From OLB9 sp041392785 (GTDB taxonomy: Bacteria > Bacteroidota > Bacteroidia > Chitinophagales > Saprospiraceae), in assembly GCA_041392785.1 (NCBI GenBank), contig JAWKLK010000001.1, forward strand, positions 744,001 to 808,000: a stretch of DNA of 64,000 nt. Direction: 5' to 3'. A program made the position numbers and the translations under genes. Below, in pieces: positions 36,317 to 44,830 of the stretch. Under the pieces are notes generated by a model, which worked only from the letters and a program-made list of their open reading frames with translations, was not told where the DNA came from and searched no databases. Position 1 is the first letter of the stretch, and every line of letters begins with the position of its first letter.

Positions 36317-36508
36317 GATGATGTAGTATTAATTGCAATAAAAATAATCATATTTTATTCCTCTCACATGTGTTTAATAATTTTATATCCTTGTTTTATT
36401 TGCACTATTTAACGAATTTGAAGAGTTTGACCTTTTAGCGTGTCTGCCGACTGTGTAGCCTTAAATATTCTTATCAATTTTAATTCCATTTCAATTTATA
36501 TTCAATAA

Positions 36509-36542
36509 AAAAGGTCTTCGAATATGATTTCGAAGACCTTTT
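36509..36542 (-). terminator. Rho-independent terminator
   Basis: AAAAGGTCTTCGAA pairs perfectly with TTCGAAGACCTTTT around a six-base loop, with a T run on the minus strand, 43 bases after the repeat-protein gene. Confidence 0.85.
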
Positions 36543-36584
36543 CCTTATCACTGCAATACCTGTTCACAGTGAAAATTTTGATAT

Positions 36585-38381
36585 TTATTTAACTCCTAAT
36601 GCTTTCAATGTTTCGAAGTCTAAAGCTCCAATTGGAAGACCATTGTCTTTTTGGAATTTAACAAGAGCTGATTTTGTATCGGCTCCCATGATGTTGTCTG
36701 CACCTGCAGGACCAACTTCATACCCTCTTGACATCAATGCATTTTGAACTTTTCTAACAAGCTCTGTAGTCACATCTGAATCACAAACGATTTCTCTCCA
36801 CTCTGTGAAACCACCAGCTTTCTTAAGTACCCTCTTAGTAGCAGTTCTGTATTCTGCTGGTACATCAATGGTTCTTGTAGTAGCAGGGCTAACAACTTTC
36901 TTCATTGATACTGTTTCGTATTGTGCAGCACCGCCATCAACATTCACAGCTGTAGCATCGCTAACCAATTTCTCGTAAGTTCTTGTTGTATAAGAAGCAT
37001 CAAAGCCTGTTGAAGTAGTTGTTGCATCACTTTTCAATTTCTCCATAGAAATGGTAGCATATTGTGGAGCTACATCAGTACTGGTAACTGAAGCTGGGCT
37101 ATATTTTTTATATGTTCTTATTTCGTATTTTGCTGGTACAGTTACTACTTCAGTAGTTGCAGGACTTACAAGTTTTTGGTAAGTTCTTTTACCCATTTTT
37201 GCAGGAACTGTTGTTTTTGTTGTTGTTGCAGGACTTACAAGTTTTTGATAAGTTCTTGTTGTATATTTTGCAGGTACTGATACACTTGTAGTGCTTGCAG
37301 GACTTACAAGTTTTTGATAAGTACGTGTTTCATATTTTGCAGGTACTGATACACTTGTAGTGCTTGCAGGTGTCTTAACTTTTTGGTATGTTCTTTTTGC
37401 ATATTGCGCTGGAACTTCTACTGTTCTCACACAGTCATCACCTGTTTCAGTATAACCTGCTGCACAACTTTTTGCTACACTTTTAGTAATAGTAGTATAT
37501 TGTGCAGGAACTTCTACTAAACACCAAACCAAACAATCATCAGGATTTGCAGAAAGACAGTTTTTGTCAGCTCTCTTTTTCTCCCATCTTGTTGTTGCAG
37601 GTGCTGTTTCAATTCTTTCAGTCATTGTTTCATATTGACGAGGCATTCTTTCAATCGTAGTAGAAGCTTCAGAAACTAATACCTCTTCTGTTACAGTCTC
37701 ATATTGAGCAGGAACAACTGAAAGTGTAGTGTAAGCATCTTTAACTAATACTTGCTCAGAAACTGTCTCATACTTTGCAGGTACTACTGAAAGTGTAGTA
37801 TATCCGTCCTTTGCTAATACTTGCTCAGAAACTGTCTCATACTTTGCAGGTACTACTGACATTGTTTCATAAGACTCTTCTAACACTACGTCTTCAGTTA
37901 CTGTTTCAAATCTTGCAGGAATCACTTTGATTTCTGTGTAAGAATCTTTAACCATTACTTGCTCTGATACGGTTTCCACTTTAGGTGCTACAACTGACAA
38001 TGTGGTGCTTCCTTCTCTCGAAAGAACCTGATTAGTAACAGTTTCGAATTTAGCAGGAACCACAGATAAAGTCTGTCCACCTTCTTTAGAAACAACTTGC
38101 TGAGTCATTTTTTCAAATTTAGCACCTGAAATGCTTAAAGATGAACTTGCTTCTCTTTTAAGTGCTTGATTTGTTACAGTTTCATATTTAGCTGGCACAA
38201 CTTCTACTCTTTGAGATGCTGCTTTAACTAGAATTTGTTCAGTTACAGTTTCATACTGATCTTGAATAAGACATTTTGCATAACATTTACCTGGTACAGA
38301 AGGCATACCGGCTTCAGGTTGTGCTGATACACCTAAAGCAAAGCATATCATAACGAGGGTTAAAAAATAAAGGTTTCTCAT
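36585..38381 (-). CDS. Secreted 23-residue-repeat protein with peptidoglycan-binding domain
   Basis: A 598-residue protein. Signal peptide to about residue 20 (FALGVSAQ), then GKCYAKC, then about 20 repeats of ~23 residues of the form YETVSEQVLVKDAYTTLSVV-PAK. The first half carries ETV(S/T)EQV units, the second half TRTYQKLVSPATT units; between them is a Cys-containing insert (KNCLSANPDDCLVWCLVEVP). The last ~65 residues are a PG_binding_1 domain (VRKVQNALMSRGYEV, FQKDNGLPIGALDFETLKAL). GKCYAKC-plus-YETV proteins are widespread in Bacteroidetes and uncharacterised. A role linking peptidoglycan to another envelope layer is inference. It has its own terminator. Confidence 0.82.
   Translation of the reverse strand: MRNLYFLTLVMICFALGVSAQPEAGMPSVPGKCYAKCLIQDQYETVTEQILVKAASQRVEVVPAKYETVTNQALKREASSSLSISGAKFEKMTQQVVSKEGGQTLSVVPAKFETVTNQVLSREGSTTLSVVAPKVETVSEQVMVKDSYTEIKVIPARFETVTEDVVLEESYETMSVVPAKYETVSEQVLAKDGYTTLSVVPAKYETVSEQVLVKDAYTTLSVVPAQYETVTEEVLVSEASTTIERMPRQYETMTERIETAPATTRWEKKRADKNCLSANPDDCLVWCLVEVPAQYTTITKSVAKSCAAGYTETGDDCVRTVEVPAQYAKRTYQKVKTPASTTSVSVPAKYETRTYQKLVSPASTTSVSVPAKYTTRTYQKLVSPATTTKTTVPAKMGKRTYQKLVSPATTEVVTVPAKYEIRTYKKYSPASVTSTDVAPQYATISMEKLKSDATTTSTGFDASYTTRTYEKLVSDATAVNVDGGAAQYETVSMKKVVSPATTRTIDVPAEYRTATKRVLKKAGGFTEWREIVCDSDVTTELVRKVQNALMSRGYEVGPAGADNIMGADTKSALVKFQKDNGLPIGALDFETLKALGVK
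36777..38255 (-). repeat. About 20 tandem 23-residue coding repeats
   Basis: Units such as YETVSEQVLVKDAYTTLSVV and YTTRTYQKLVSPATTTKTTV. Neighbouring units are nearly identical in DNA around 37760-37870 and 37230-37350, showing recent duplication. Confidence 0.8.
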
Positions 38382-38420
38382 AATGTAAAAACTTGGTTTA
38401 AAATTATAAAATTAAAAAAA

Positions 38421-39629
38421 TTATTGTGAATAATACCTATAAAACATTTCTTCTCTCCCTTGAAATACTCTCTCTGAAAAAAATTCAGATAATAAAAAAG
38501 TCGATCCTTGTTTTGTAAGGATTTTTATTCCATCATTTAGACTATGATGGCCTTGTTTAGTCTCACTTTTTATTGGGAAAAAATATTCTAAATCTTCTGC
38601 CAGCAAATTATGCTTTTTTGAAAATTCATTTTTGTACTGAATCAAAACATTATTTGAATCTGAGGACAAAGATAACTTAAATAATTCTCTTTCCAATAAA
38701 TTTTTACATAATTTACTCAAAATCATATCTTTTGAATGTTGTCCTTTCTTTATTACTTGCATGATATCCGTATCATCTAGGCTTACAAAGTGGTTAACTA
38801 AGAAGTTCTCTTGAAGGCCTTTTGATGAAATATTTAATAATACGTTAACATCATCAATGTCTGTTTTATATAATCGATTTTGGATCAAATATTTTAGCCG
38901 CTTTATTATAGATCGGAGCATAAGTTCTACCGCCACGACCGTTTTATGTAGATACACCTGATGATACATCAACCTTCTTGCCATTAAAAATTTTTCAACA
39001 GAATACATTCCTTTTTCTTCTATCACTAAATCATCATCTTTCACATTCATCATAGCTATAATTCTATCATATCCTATAATGCCCTCCGCTACTCCTGAAA
39101 AATAACTGTCTCTAGTCAAGTAATCCATCCTGTCCATGTCCACACTGCCTGAGACCAAATTGTGTAAAAATGGTCTGTGATATTTTCCTTCAAATATCTT
39201 AATCGCCAATTCAAAGTCATACTGTAAGTCATCTCCCATCTTTTGCATTAGTACTTTTGAAATGACTTCATGATGCAGAAATACAAGTTCATTTTCAAGT
39301 GCATGCGAATATGGTCCATGTCCTATATCATGCAATAAAATAGCGATTGAAACCGCTTCAGACTCTGATTCTGAAATACTTACTCCTTTTGCTCGTAATG
39401 TATCTATTGCCCTTGTCATAAGGTGCAAAGCGCCCAAAGCATGTTGAAATCTTGTATGCATAGCGCCCGGATAAACATAGTGGGATAGTGCTTGTTGTGA
39501 AATTCTCCTTAATCGTTGAAAGTAAGGGTGATCAATAATTCTGTATAAAACTTCATGTGGAAATCGGATTAATCCATAAATCGGGTCATTGAAAATTTTG
39601 CCTTGATGGAATTTAACATTTGACTCCAT
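38421..39629 (-). CDS. HD-domain phosphohydrolase (dNTPase/SAMHD1-like)
   Basis: A 402-residue cytoplasmic protein. The N-terminal HD domain shows H in HTRFQHALGALHLM, the HD pair in LLHDIGHGPYSHALE, and the fourth ligand Asp in SGSVDMDRMDYLTRDSYFSG. This is the arrangement of bacterial dNTP triphosphohydrolase-like proteins related to SAMHD1. The rest is helical. The start lies two bases after the stop of the frameshifted glycosyltransferase frame, so the two belong to one transcript, which also includes gldH. Substrate unknown. Confidence 0.85.
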   Translation of the reverse strand: MESNVKFHQGKIFNDPIYGLIRFPHEVLYRIIDHPYFQRLRRISQQALSHYVYPGAMHTRFQHALGALHLMTRAIDTLRAKGVSISESESEAVSIAILLHDIGHGPYSHALENELVFLHHEVISKVLMQKMGDDLQYDFELAIKIFEGKYHRPFLHNLVSGSVDMDRMDYLTRDSYFSGVAEGIIGYDRIIAMMNVKDDDLVIEEKGMYSVEKFLMARRLMYHQVYLHKTVVAVELMLRSIIKRLKYLIQNRLYKTDIDDVNVLLNISSKGLQENFLVNHFVSLDDTDIMQVIKKGQHSKDMILSKLCKNLLERELFKLSLSSDSNNVLIQYKNEFSKKHNLLAEDLEYFFPIKSETKQGHHSLNDGIKILTKQGSTFLLSEFFSERVFQGREEMFYRYYSQ

Positions 39630-39631
39630 AA

Positions 39632-40144
39632 TTATTGTGCTGTCAGTGTATAAATATAATAGTTTTCCCTCTTATAGTTTTCTTTATCAAAAGCTTCCCA
39701 AAGTTTTAAACTTGGAAATCTATTTTCATCAACCTTTTGATCTGATATAATTACCAAACCTCCAACACCCTTGTATTTTGCAAAAAGTCTTAATTCTGAT
39801 TCCGTAGGCAAATACACTTTCTCAACCCACTTAAAATAACTATACGTTAGCCCATCAGGCAAATAAAAGAACTTTCTATCTGCATATCCTATAACTGGTG
39901 TCGTTGAGAATTTATTTAGTGTCATTATGGGCACTTTATCGGGCACCTTTGATTTTAGAAAATATCCTGCATCTTTTGCATTAGTAAATGGTATGTTGAA
40001 GTCTGTATAAAATGCTTTAACGCTGTAAATAAAACTAAAACCAATAATGATACCCACAAATATTAAATGAACTTTATTAATGTTGAATTGAAAATCTGCC
40101 AATTCTAACATTGCAATAAAAAAAATACAAACCCTAATCCCCAC
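39632..40144 (-). CDS. GT-C-type membrane protein, C-terminal part after frameshift
   Basis: A 170-codon ORF containing one or two transmembrane helices (VHLIFVGIIIGFSFIYSV) and a soluble C-terminal part (DAGYFLKSKVPDKVPIMTLN, GYADRKFFYLPDGLTYSYFK). It has no proper start of its own. Its frame joins the upstream 314-codon ORF within a T8 tract (minus strand, 40118-40125): T9 would fuse the two without a break into a ~475-residue protein. Read as the 3' part of a split gene. Confidence 0.65.
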   Translation of the reverse strand: MGIRVCIFFIAMLELADFQFNINKVHLIFVGIIIGFSFIYSVKAFYTDFNIPFTNAKDAGYFLKSKVPDKVPIMTLNKFSTTPVIGYADRKFFYLPDGLTYSYFKWVEKVYLPTESELRLFAKYKGVGGLVIISDQKVDENRFPSLKLWEAFDKENYKRENYYIYTLTAQ

Positions 40145-41049
40145 TGTCGAATTCCTCCAAAAAAAACAAATGATGAAAACAAGATGACAACTAAAATGTA
40201 GCTAAAAAAGGTGTACAATAATGGCTTGTTTTTTGAAAAAAGTAAGTACATCCCGACAATTACAAGCACAGATATCAACAACCCTATTATTGAATAACCG
40301 TAAGTAAAAGTATCTTGAGTAGAGCCGATAAAAAATGTGTTTGCCAAATTACCTTGTACAGACGCCAATATTTGTTCAAATAAGTTAAAACTATGTCCCT
40401 GCGTCTTGGTAATATGTCCCGATTCTCTCGGATAAACAGTCAGTAAAAATATAAAAAAACCTATTACACCTGCTATCAGATTCTTATACCATGTCCCATA
40501 AAAGCCATTTTTTAAACCTAGATATAATATCAAAGCGAAAGTCATAAAAACGCCATAAATTTCAGTCTGACAGAGTAAAAAAATGGTGATAAAAGCTAAC
40601 CACGTATCTGACTTATTCTCTTTTATCAATGAGATCAAAAGAAACAAAAGGCATATCAACAAAATATAACCTCTACTGATTATACCATATTCAAACGCAA
40701 AGTAATAGGATAATACAAAGCCAATTTTCATCCATAAAGGCAAAGAAAACCTGAAATAAACAATTGCAAAAGTCAAAACAACGACTACTAAATGTGATAG
40801 TTTCAATGTATTGGCAGCTCCTAAAAATGAAGAGAATACCGACCAAAATTTAAGATATAAATACCAAAGAGCTGGGTGGCCCTCATAGTTTAAGAAACCA
40901 AACATATCAGGCAAAGTTTGATCTGTAGCCACAAACCAAGCTTGCCATTCGTCTTTCCACATCTCATGAAAATTCCATTTGAATAATGTCAGAAGGACAA
41001 TAAAAACACCAAAAACAGTAAAATTTAAATATGTTTTATCCTTAATCAT
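40105..41049 (-). CDS. GT-C-type multi-membrane-spanning glycosyltransferase-like protein, N-terminal part
   Basis: A 314-codon ORF with 8-9 transmembrane helices. After the first helix the periplasmic loop carries the acidic pair in WKDEWQAW, then YEGHPALWYLYLKFW, both typical of GT-C (family 39-like) glycosyltransferases that use polyprenyl-phosphate sugars. It ends prematurely in the T8 tract as FVFFLLQC; the sense continues in the other frame as FIAMLELADFQF. It starts three bases after gldH and is followed by the HD-domain gene, so it is in an operon. Whether the break is a sequencing error, slippage variation or decay is unknown. The acceptor is unknown. Confidence 0.7.
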   Translation of the reverse strand: MIKDKTYLNFTVFGVFIVLLTLFKWNFHEMWKDEWQAWFVATDQTLPDMFGFLNYEGHPALWYLYLKFWSVFSSFLGAANTLKLSHLVVVVLTFAIVYFRFSLPLWMKIGFVLSYYFAFEYGIISRGYILLICLLFLLISLIKENKSDTWLAFITIFLLCQTEIYGVFMTFALILYLGLKNGFYGTWYKNLIAGVIGFFIFLLTVYPRESGHITKTQGHSFNLFEQILASVQGNLANTFFIGSTQDTFTYGYSIIGLLISVLVIVGMYLLFSKNKPLLYTFFSYILVVILFSSFVFFGGIRQWGLGFVFFLLQC

Positions 41050-41052
41050 TAT

Positions 41053-41529
41053 CTATTTATCTACAGATTTAGTGATATCTAGTTGCAAGGATTCAATTCC
41101 AACAAGAGTATCTTTTCTGGAGTTTTGCACAATATTAAGTGCATATTCTCCAGGAAGCTTGAATTTGATATCAGATGAGATCGGAATAGCCAAAGTACAG
41201 TGTTCCCCACTACATTTGCTCATCCATGAATTGTCAGAAGATGTCAGTTGAAGTGAAAGCAATTGTTTTGTCGCTTTTCCATCAGGGAATGATGTGTTGA
41301 CAAGTACATATAGATTTTCGTATGGAAACAGAATATGGTGGGCCACAGTAAGGATTAAATCATGTTTAGAGACAGTATCATTTATAACATATCTAAAGGA
41401 GATAGTATCTAAATGTGTCCAAGTAGTTGGTATATTTTTTTTCTCAGAATATATAGAATTTGAATCACAGGATTGAAAAATAAAAAAAGCCACTAAACCC
41501 AGAAAAAAAATGCTAACCTTTTTGCTCAT
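41053..41529 (-). CDS. gldH: Gliding motility lipoprotein GldH
   Basis: A 158-residue lipoprotein: signal peptide with lipobox ending FQSC (Cys about residue 21), then the GldH domain with FRYVINDTVSKHDLILTV, FPYENLYVLVNTSFPDGKA and DTLVGIESLQLDITK. In Flavobacterium GldH is needed for gliding and for chitin use; many non-gliding Bacteroidetes keep it. The ATG at 41529 is chosen because a TACTTTTG box lies 19-26 bases upstream; the frame continues open to 41595 through a terminator. It is followed by the GT-C and HD-domain genes in one run. Confidence 0.85.
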   Translation of the reverse strand: MSKKVSIFFLGLVAFFIFQSCDSNSIYSEKKNIPTTWTHLDTISFRYVINDTVSKHDLILTVAHHILFPYENLYVLVNTSFPDGKATKQLLSLQLTSSDNSWMSKCSGEHCTLAIPISSDIKFKLPGEYALNIVQNSRKDTLVGIESLQLDITKSVDK

Positions 41530-41547
41530 TGCGCTACTACTTTGGCA

Positions 41548-41555
41548 CAAAAGTA
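41548..41555 (-). promoter_or_regulatory. -7 promoter box for gldH
   Basis: Minus strand reads TACTTTTG, matching TAnnTTTG, between the rpsT terminator and the gldH ATG. Supports the shorter gldH start. Confidence 0.55.
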
Positions 41556-41569
41556 AAGCATAAAAATCA

Positions 41570-41604
41570 AATAGGTGAATACATGAGGTATGCATTCACC
41601 TATT
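41570..41604 (-). terminator. Hairpin terminator after rpsT
   Basis: AATAGGTGAAT pairs with ATTCACCTATT across a 13-base loop; on the minus strand it is followed by a broken T run. Confidence 0.6.
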
Positions 41605-41627
41605 TTAAACCAAATTGCCGAATAATA

Positions 41628-41879
41628 TTAAAGGCTATTGACGAATTTTGTCAATTTTGATTTAAGATTTGATGATTTATTCTTATGCCAAGTGTTTTTC
41701 TTAGCCAATTTGTCAATCATACTGACTACTTTAGGTAAGAAAACTTTAGCTTCTGCCTGATCCGTCATAGATCTCAATTTTGCAATAGCTGTTCTAGCAG
41801 ACTTCTTATAATATCTGTTTCTAAGTCTGATTTTTAGAGTTTGACGAATTCGTTTTTCAGAGGACTTATGTTGTGCCAT
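41628..41879 (-). CDS. rpsT: 30S ribosomal protein S20
   Basis: An 83-residue Lys/Arg-rich helical protein starting MAQHKSSEKRIRQTLKIRLR and ending with NKSSNLKSKLTKFV, the classic S20 layout. It binds 16S rRNA in the small subunit. It has its own TATCTTTG box upstream and a hairpin downstream. Confidence 0.95.
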   Translation of the reverse strand: MAQHKSSEKRIRQTLKIRLRNRYYKKSARTAIAKLRSMTDQAEAKVFLPKVVSMIDKLAKKNTWHKNKSSNLKSKLTKFVNSL

Positions 41880-41916
41880 ATTTATTTTTATTTATTCGTT
41901 TTTAAAATTTGGTTTG

Positions 41917-41924
41917 CAAAGATA
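41917..41924 (-). promoter_or_regulatory. -7 promoter box for rpsT
   Basis: Minus strand reads TATCTTTG, an exact TAnnTTTG match, 38 bases before the rpsT ATG. Confidence 0.55.
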
Positions 41925-41965
41925 ATATAAAATTGAAATTCAAGACATTATTAAAAATAAAACAA

Positions 41966-42346
41966 TCATTTTACCGCTATACAACTAATTTCAACATTGA
42001 CATATTTTGGCAAGTTGACAACTTGTACCAGCTCTCTAGCTGGTGCAGTTTCATCATTAAAATATGTTGAATAAACAGCATTGATTTTACCATATTTCTC
42101 CATATCATTAACAAAAACTGAACATTTTACAATATGCTCATAAGTCATGCTAGCTGCTGAGAGAATATACCCGATGTTTTTCATCACTTGGTGTGTCTCA
42201 TCCTCAATATTGTCCAACACTAAGTTGCCCGTAGATTGGTCAATAGCTATTTGACCTGACACATAAAGTGTGTTACCCACCAGTATAGCCTGATTATAAG
42301 GACCAACCGGAGCTGGGGCATTAGGATTGTTTATGATCTGTTTCAA
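41966..42346 (-). CDS. ridA: RidA family protein (reactive enamine/imine deaminase)
   Basis: A 126-residue protein typical of the YjgF/RidA family: PVGPYNQAILVGNTLYVSGQ, VMKNIGYILSAASMTYEHIV, KCSVFVNDM, and the conserved Arg plus ISCIAVK ending. In PARELVQVVNLPKYVNVEI the Arg that binds the substrate carboxylate is present. RidA hydrolyses 2-aminoacrylate and related intermediates released by PLP enzymes, in the cytoplasm. It lies between rpmF and rpsT on the same strand. A second, more specialised family member is at 50926. Confidence 0.92.
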   Translation of the reverse strand: MKQIINNPNAPAPVGPYNQAILVGNTLYVSGQIAIDQSTGNLVLDNIEDETHQVMKNIGYILSAASMTYEHIVKCSVFVNDMEKYGKINAVYSTYFNDETAPARELVQVVNLPKYVNVEISCIAVK

Positions 42347-42405
42347 AAAAAGTATGATTGAATTTCCAATGATCTAAATGAATAATTTAGCAAACTATGC
42401 TAAGG

Positions 42406-42609
42406 TTATTCAACATCTTCTTCCACTTCTTTTGCCTGGATGACTACCTGACCTTTGTAATACATACTGCCTTCATGCCAATAAGCTCTGTGCATCATGT
42501 GGGCTTCTCCCGTTGTCTTACACACTGTCAATTGTGGCATTGCCGCCTTGTGGTGCGTTCTTCTTTTGTTTTTTCTGGCTTTAGAAACCCTACTCTTTGG
42601 ATGTGCCAT
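42406..42609 (-). CDS. rpmF: 50S ribosomal protein L32
   Basis: A 67-residue protein beginning MAHPKSRVSKARKNKRRTHH. The C-terminal part has a single Cys (VCKTTGEAHMMHRAYWHEG) rather than the four-Cys zinc ribbon, the usual Bacteroidetes form. Preceded by the DUF177 gene in the common DUF177-rpmF arrangement, 29 bases apart. Confidence 0.95.
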   Translation of the reverse strand: MAHPKSRVSKARKNKRRTHHKAAMPQLTVCKTTGEAHMMHRAYWHEGSMYYKGQVVIQAKEVEEDVE

Positions 42610-42638
42610 TTTACTTTAATTTAAATGTATTCTAATTT

Positions 42639-43163
42639 TTAATCTTCAAAATTTATATTCTTCAATGTATCAAAAACATTGCCGATTTTATCGTCTGATG
42701 AATATTGTGCTAACACTTTCAGTACTTCAGAATTACATGGTCTCGGAAATTGATTTTCGCATTCGTACACATTTTGTATAGGCATAGCCAAACAAATGAG
42801 TTCATACAATTGCTGTTTTAAATCAATGGAAGCGGTATGTTCTTCAATAAAAATTACATCTTCCTCTTCTGTACCGGCCATTCTACTTTGTACTTTTACA
42901 TGAAGCAAATGCGAACCTGTCAATGGAATTTGAATATTTTCAAGGCATCTATCACAGCTTGAATAATAAAATCCATTGAATATCAAAGTAAGATTACTTA
43001 CTTTAGGTTTTTTCTCTAAAGTACAATGCATCTCAATTTTCGCAGACTTAATTGGTGACATTTCAAAAGCACTAAAAAAGGAATCGTCTACTATAAAATC
43101 GAAAGAATGCATACCATCTTTCAATCCTTCAAAAGGAATCGAAAAATGTCTGTTAACACTCAT
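42639..43163 (-). CDS. DUF177 (YceD-like) protein
   Basis: A 174-residue protein of the DUF177 family: FYYSSCDRCLENIQIPLTGS carries the CxxC motif that follows the N-terminal beta domain, and the acidic segment EEEDVIFIEEHTASIDLKQQ precedes the helix ELICLAMPIQNVYECE. Bacterial YceD proteins are linked to 23S rRNA processing or stability, and the gene is almost always just upstream of rpmF, as here. It has a strong promoter box 29 bases upstream. Confidence 0.9.
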   Translation of the reverse strand: MSVNRHFSIPFEGLKDGMHSFDFIVDDSFFSAFEMSPIKSAKIEMHCTLEKKPKVSNLTLIFNGFYYSSCDRCLENIQIPLTGSHLLHVKVQSRMAGTEEEDVIFIEEHTASIDLKQQLYELICLAMPIQNVYECENQFPRPCNSEVLKVLAQYSSDDKIGNVFDTLKNINFED

Positions 43164-43191
43164 AACTAAAAGAACTTTTTAAAATGGAGCG

Positions 43192-43199
43192 CAAAGGTA
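43192..43199 (-). promoter_or_regulatory. -7 promoter box for DUF177-rpmF
   Basis: Minus strand reads TACCTTTG, exact TAnnTTTG, with CTTG 17 bases upstream as a -33 candidate. Confidence 0.6.
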
Positions 43200-43426
43200 A
43201 AATTTTTTGAAAAATCCAAGCAATTTTTTTTGAAAAATTATTCATTATCATACACTTAAATACATTTTCCATTGATATTGATGTTAAAAATCATCATTTT
43301 GTCTAAGTTGAAGAAATAAATAAGGCCATTTTTATATAAAAATTATATGAATTTCGATTTTTTTACTATTTTAAATTGTTTCTTTGTGACGTTTTTTATT
43401 AATCAGAGTGGTTTATCTTCAAAATA

Positions 43427-44830
43427 ATGAGGAATTCGTATTTTCAACTAATCAATCAAACGTATTTCTTTCCGCAAGAAGGGTTTGATTTGCATCAGGG
43501 AAACCTTACTTTTCATGGTTTATCATTGAAATACCTGATAGATAAATATGGTACACCTTTCAGACTTACTTATCTACCTAGGATAGGCGATCAGATCAAA
43601 AAGGCAAAAAACCATTTTAATCGAGCATTGAAAGCACATAATTATAAAGGGGAGTACTTTTATTGTTATTGTACAAAATGCTGCCATTTCTCCCATGTAA
43701 TAGAAGAAGCATTGAGTCATAATGTACACCTAGAGACTTCATCTTCATTTGATATTGATATTATTAAAATTTTGGAGAAGAAAGGGAGTATTGATAAGAA
43801 GATCACTTTGATTCATAATGGGCACAAAACCGAAGATTATCTCAACAAAATTGTCGGTTTAATGGAAGATGGATACGAAAATGTCATTCCGGTACTCGAT
43901 AGTAAATTAGAACTCGATAGACTTTATACCAAAACAAAAGGTGAGTTAACTATTGGTTTACGCATGGCTATCAATGAGGAACCTCAAAGTGCTTACTATA
44001 CGTCTCGACTTGGTATTCGAAGTGCGGAAATCATTGACTTCTATAAAAATAAAGTTGCCAAGAAGAAAAGGATAAAATTGAAGATGCTCCATTTTTTTGT
44101 GGACTCAGGCATAAAAGATAACCTTTATTATTGGGGCGAATTCCGCAAAGCTTTGAAAATTTTTGCAGAAATGAAAAAAATTTGCCCTTCATTGGATTCT
44201 ATCAATCTCGGTGGCGGACTTCCTATCCGCAACAACTTGGGCTTTGAGTACGACTATAAGTACATGATCAACGAAATAGTCAGGAATATTAAAGAAACTT
44301 GCGAGGAAGAGGGTATAGAAGAACCTAATATTTTCACTGAATTTGGTAAGTATACTGTCGGTGAAAGTGGTGCTATCATCTTTTCTGTTTTAGAACAAAA
44401 ACAGCAAAATGACTCGGAACTATGGTATCTTATTGATAATAGTTTGATGAATACCATTCCTGATGCATGGTCTATTTTTGAGAAATTTATTTTACTGCCT
44501 GTTAATAAGTGGGACCACGAATATTCGCGTGTAAGCATCGGAGGAATCTCTTGCGATCATTCAGATTATTACAACTCTGAAGACCTTAATCAAGAAATTT
44601 ATCTCCCCGTCTACAGCTCTGAAGAGAAAGAGCCTTTGTATCTCGGGTTCTTCCATACTGGTGCATATCAAGATGCTATTAGTGGATATGGTGGTATAAA
44701 ACATTGTTTAATTCCTTCACCTAAACAAATCATTATTGATAGAGACGATAAAGGAAATATCATAGATCGCTTATACAGAGATGAACAGACTGTAGAACAA
44801 ATGTTAAATATACTAGGATATGACAACTGA
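43427..44830 (+). CDS. speA: Arginine decarboxylase-type PLP enzyme (alanine-racemase fold)
   Basis: A 467-residue protein of the type III PLP decarboxylase group. The PLP lysine is in YFYCYCTKCCHFSHVIEEAL. Further motifs are GLRMAINEEPQSAYYTSRLG, LNLGGGLPIRNNLG as SINLGGGLPIR, EFGKYTVGESGA and a late GYGGIKHCL. It is shorter than E. coli SpeA (about 660 residues) and lacks its large insertions, as in other Bacteroidetes. Assignment to arginine rather than diaminopimelate or another substrate rests on the next gene, an agmatinase, whose start overlaps its end by 11 bases. It is the first gene of a three-gene operon for polyamines. Confidence 0.82.
   Translation: MRNSYFQLINQTYFFPQEGFDLHQGNLTFHGLSLKYLIDKYGTPFRLTYLPRIGDQIKKAKNHFNRALKAHNYKGEYFYCYCTKCCHFSHVIEEALSHNVHLETSSSFDIDIIKILEKKGSIDKKITLIHNGHKTEDYLNKIVGLMEDGYENVIPVLDSKLELDRLYTKTKGELTIGLRMAINEEPQSAYYTSRLGIRSAEIIDFYKNKVAKKKRIKLKMLHFFVDSGIKDNLYYWGEFRKALKIFAEMKKICPSLDSINLGGGLPIRNNLGFEYDYKYMINEIVRNIKETCEEEGIEEPNIFTEFGKYTVGESGAIIFSVLEQKQQNDSELWYLIDNSLMNTIPDAWSIFEKFILLPVNKWDHEYSRVSIGGISCDHSDYYNSEDLNQEIYLPVYSSEEKEPLYLGFFHTGAYQDAISGYGGIKHCLIPSPKQIIIDRDDKGNIIDRLYRDEQTVEQMLNILGYDN

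Noticed and set aside
36285..36338. Longer N terminus for glyA
   Set aside because: It lies across and beyond the -7 box and is not shared by the family.
36777..38255. Tandem DNA repeats resembling a CRISPR array
   Set aside because: They are in-frame 23-codon repeats of a protein gene, with no spacers and no cas genes.
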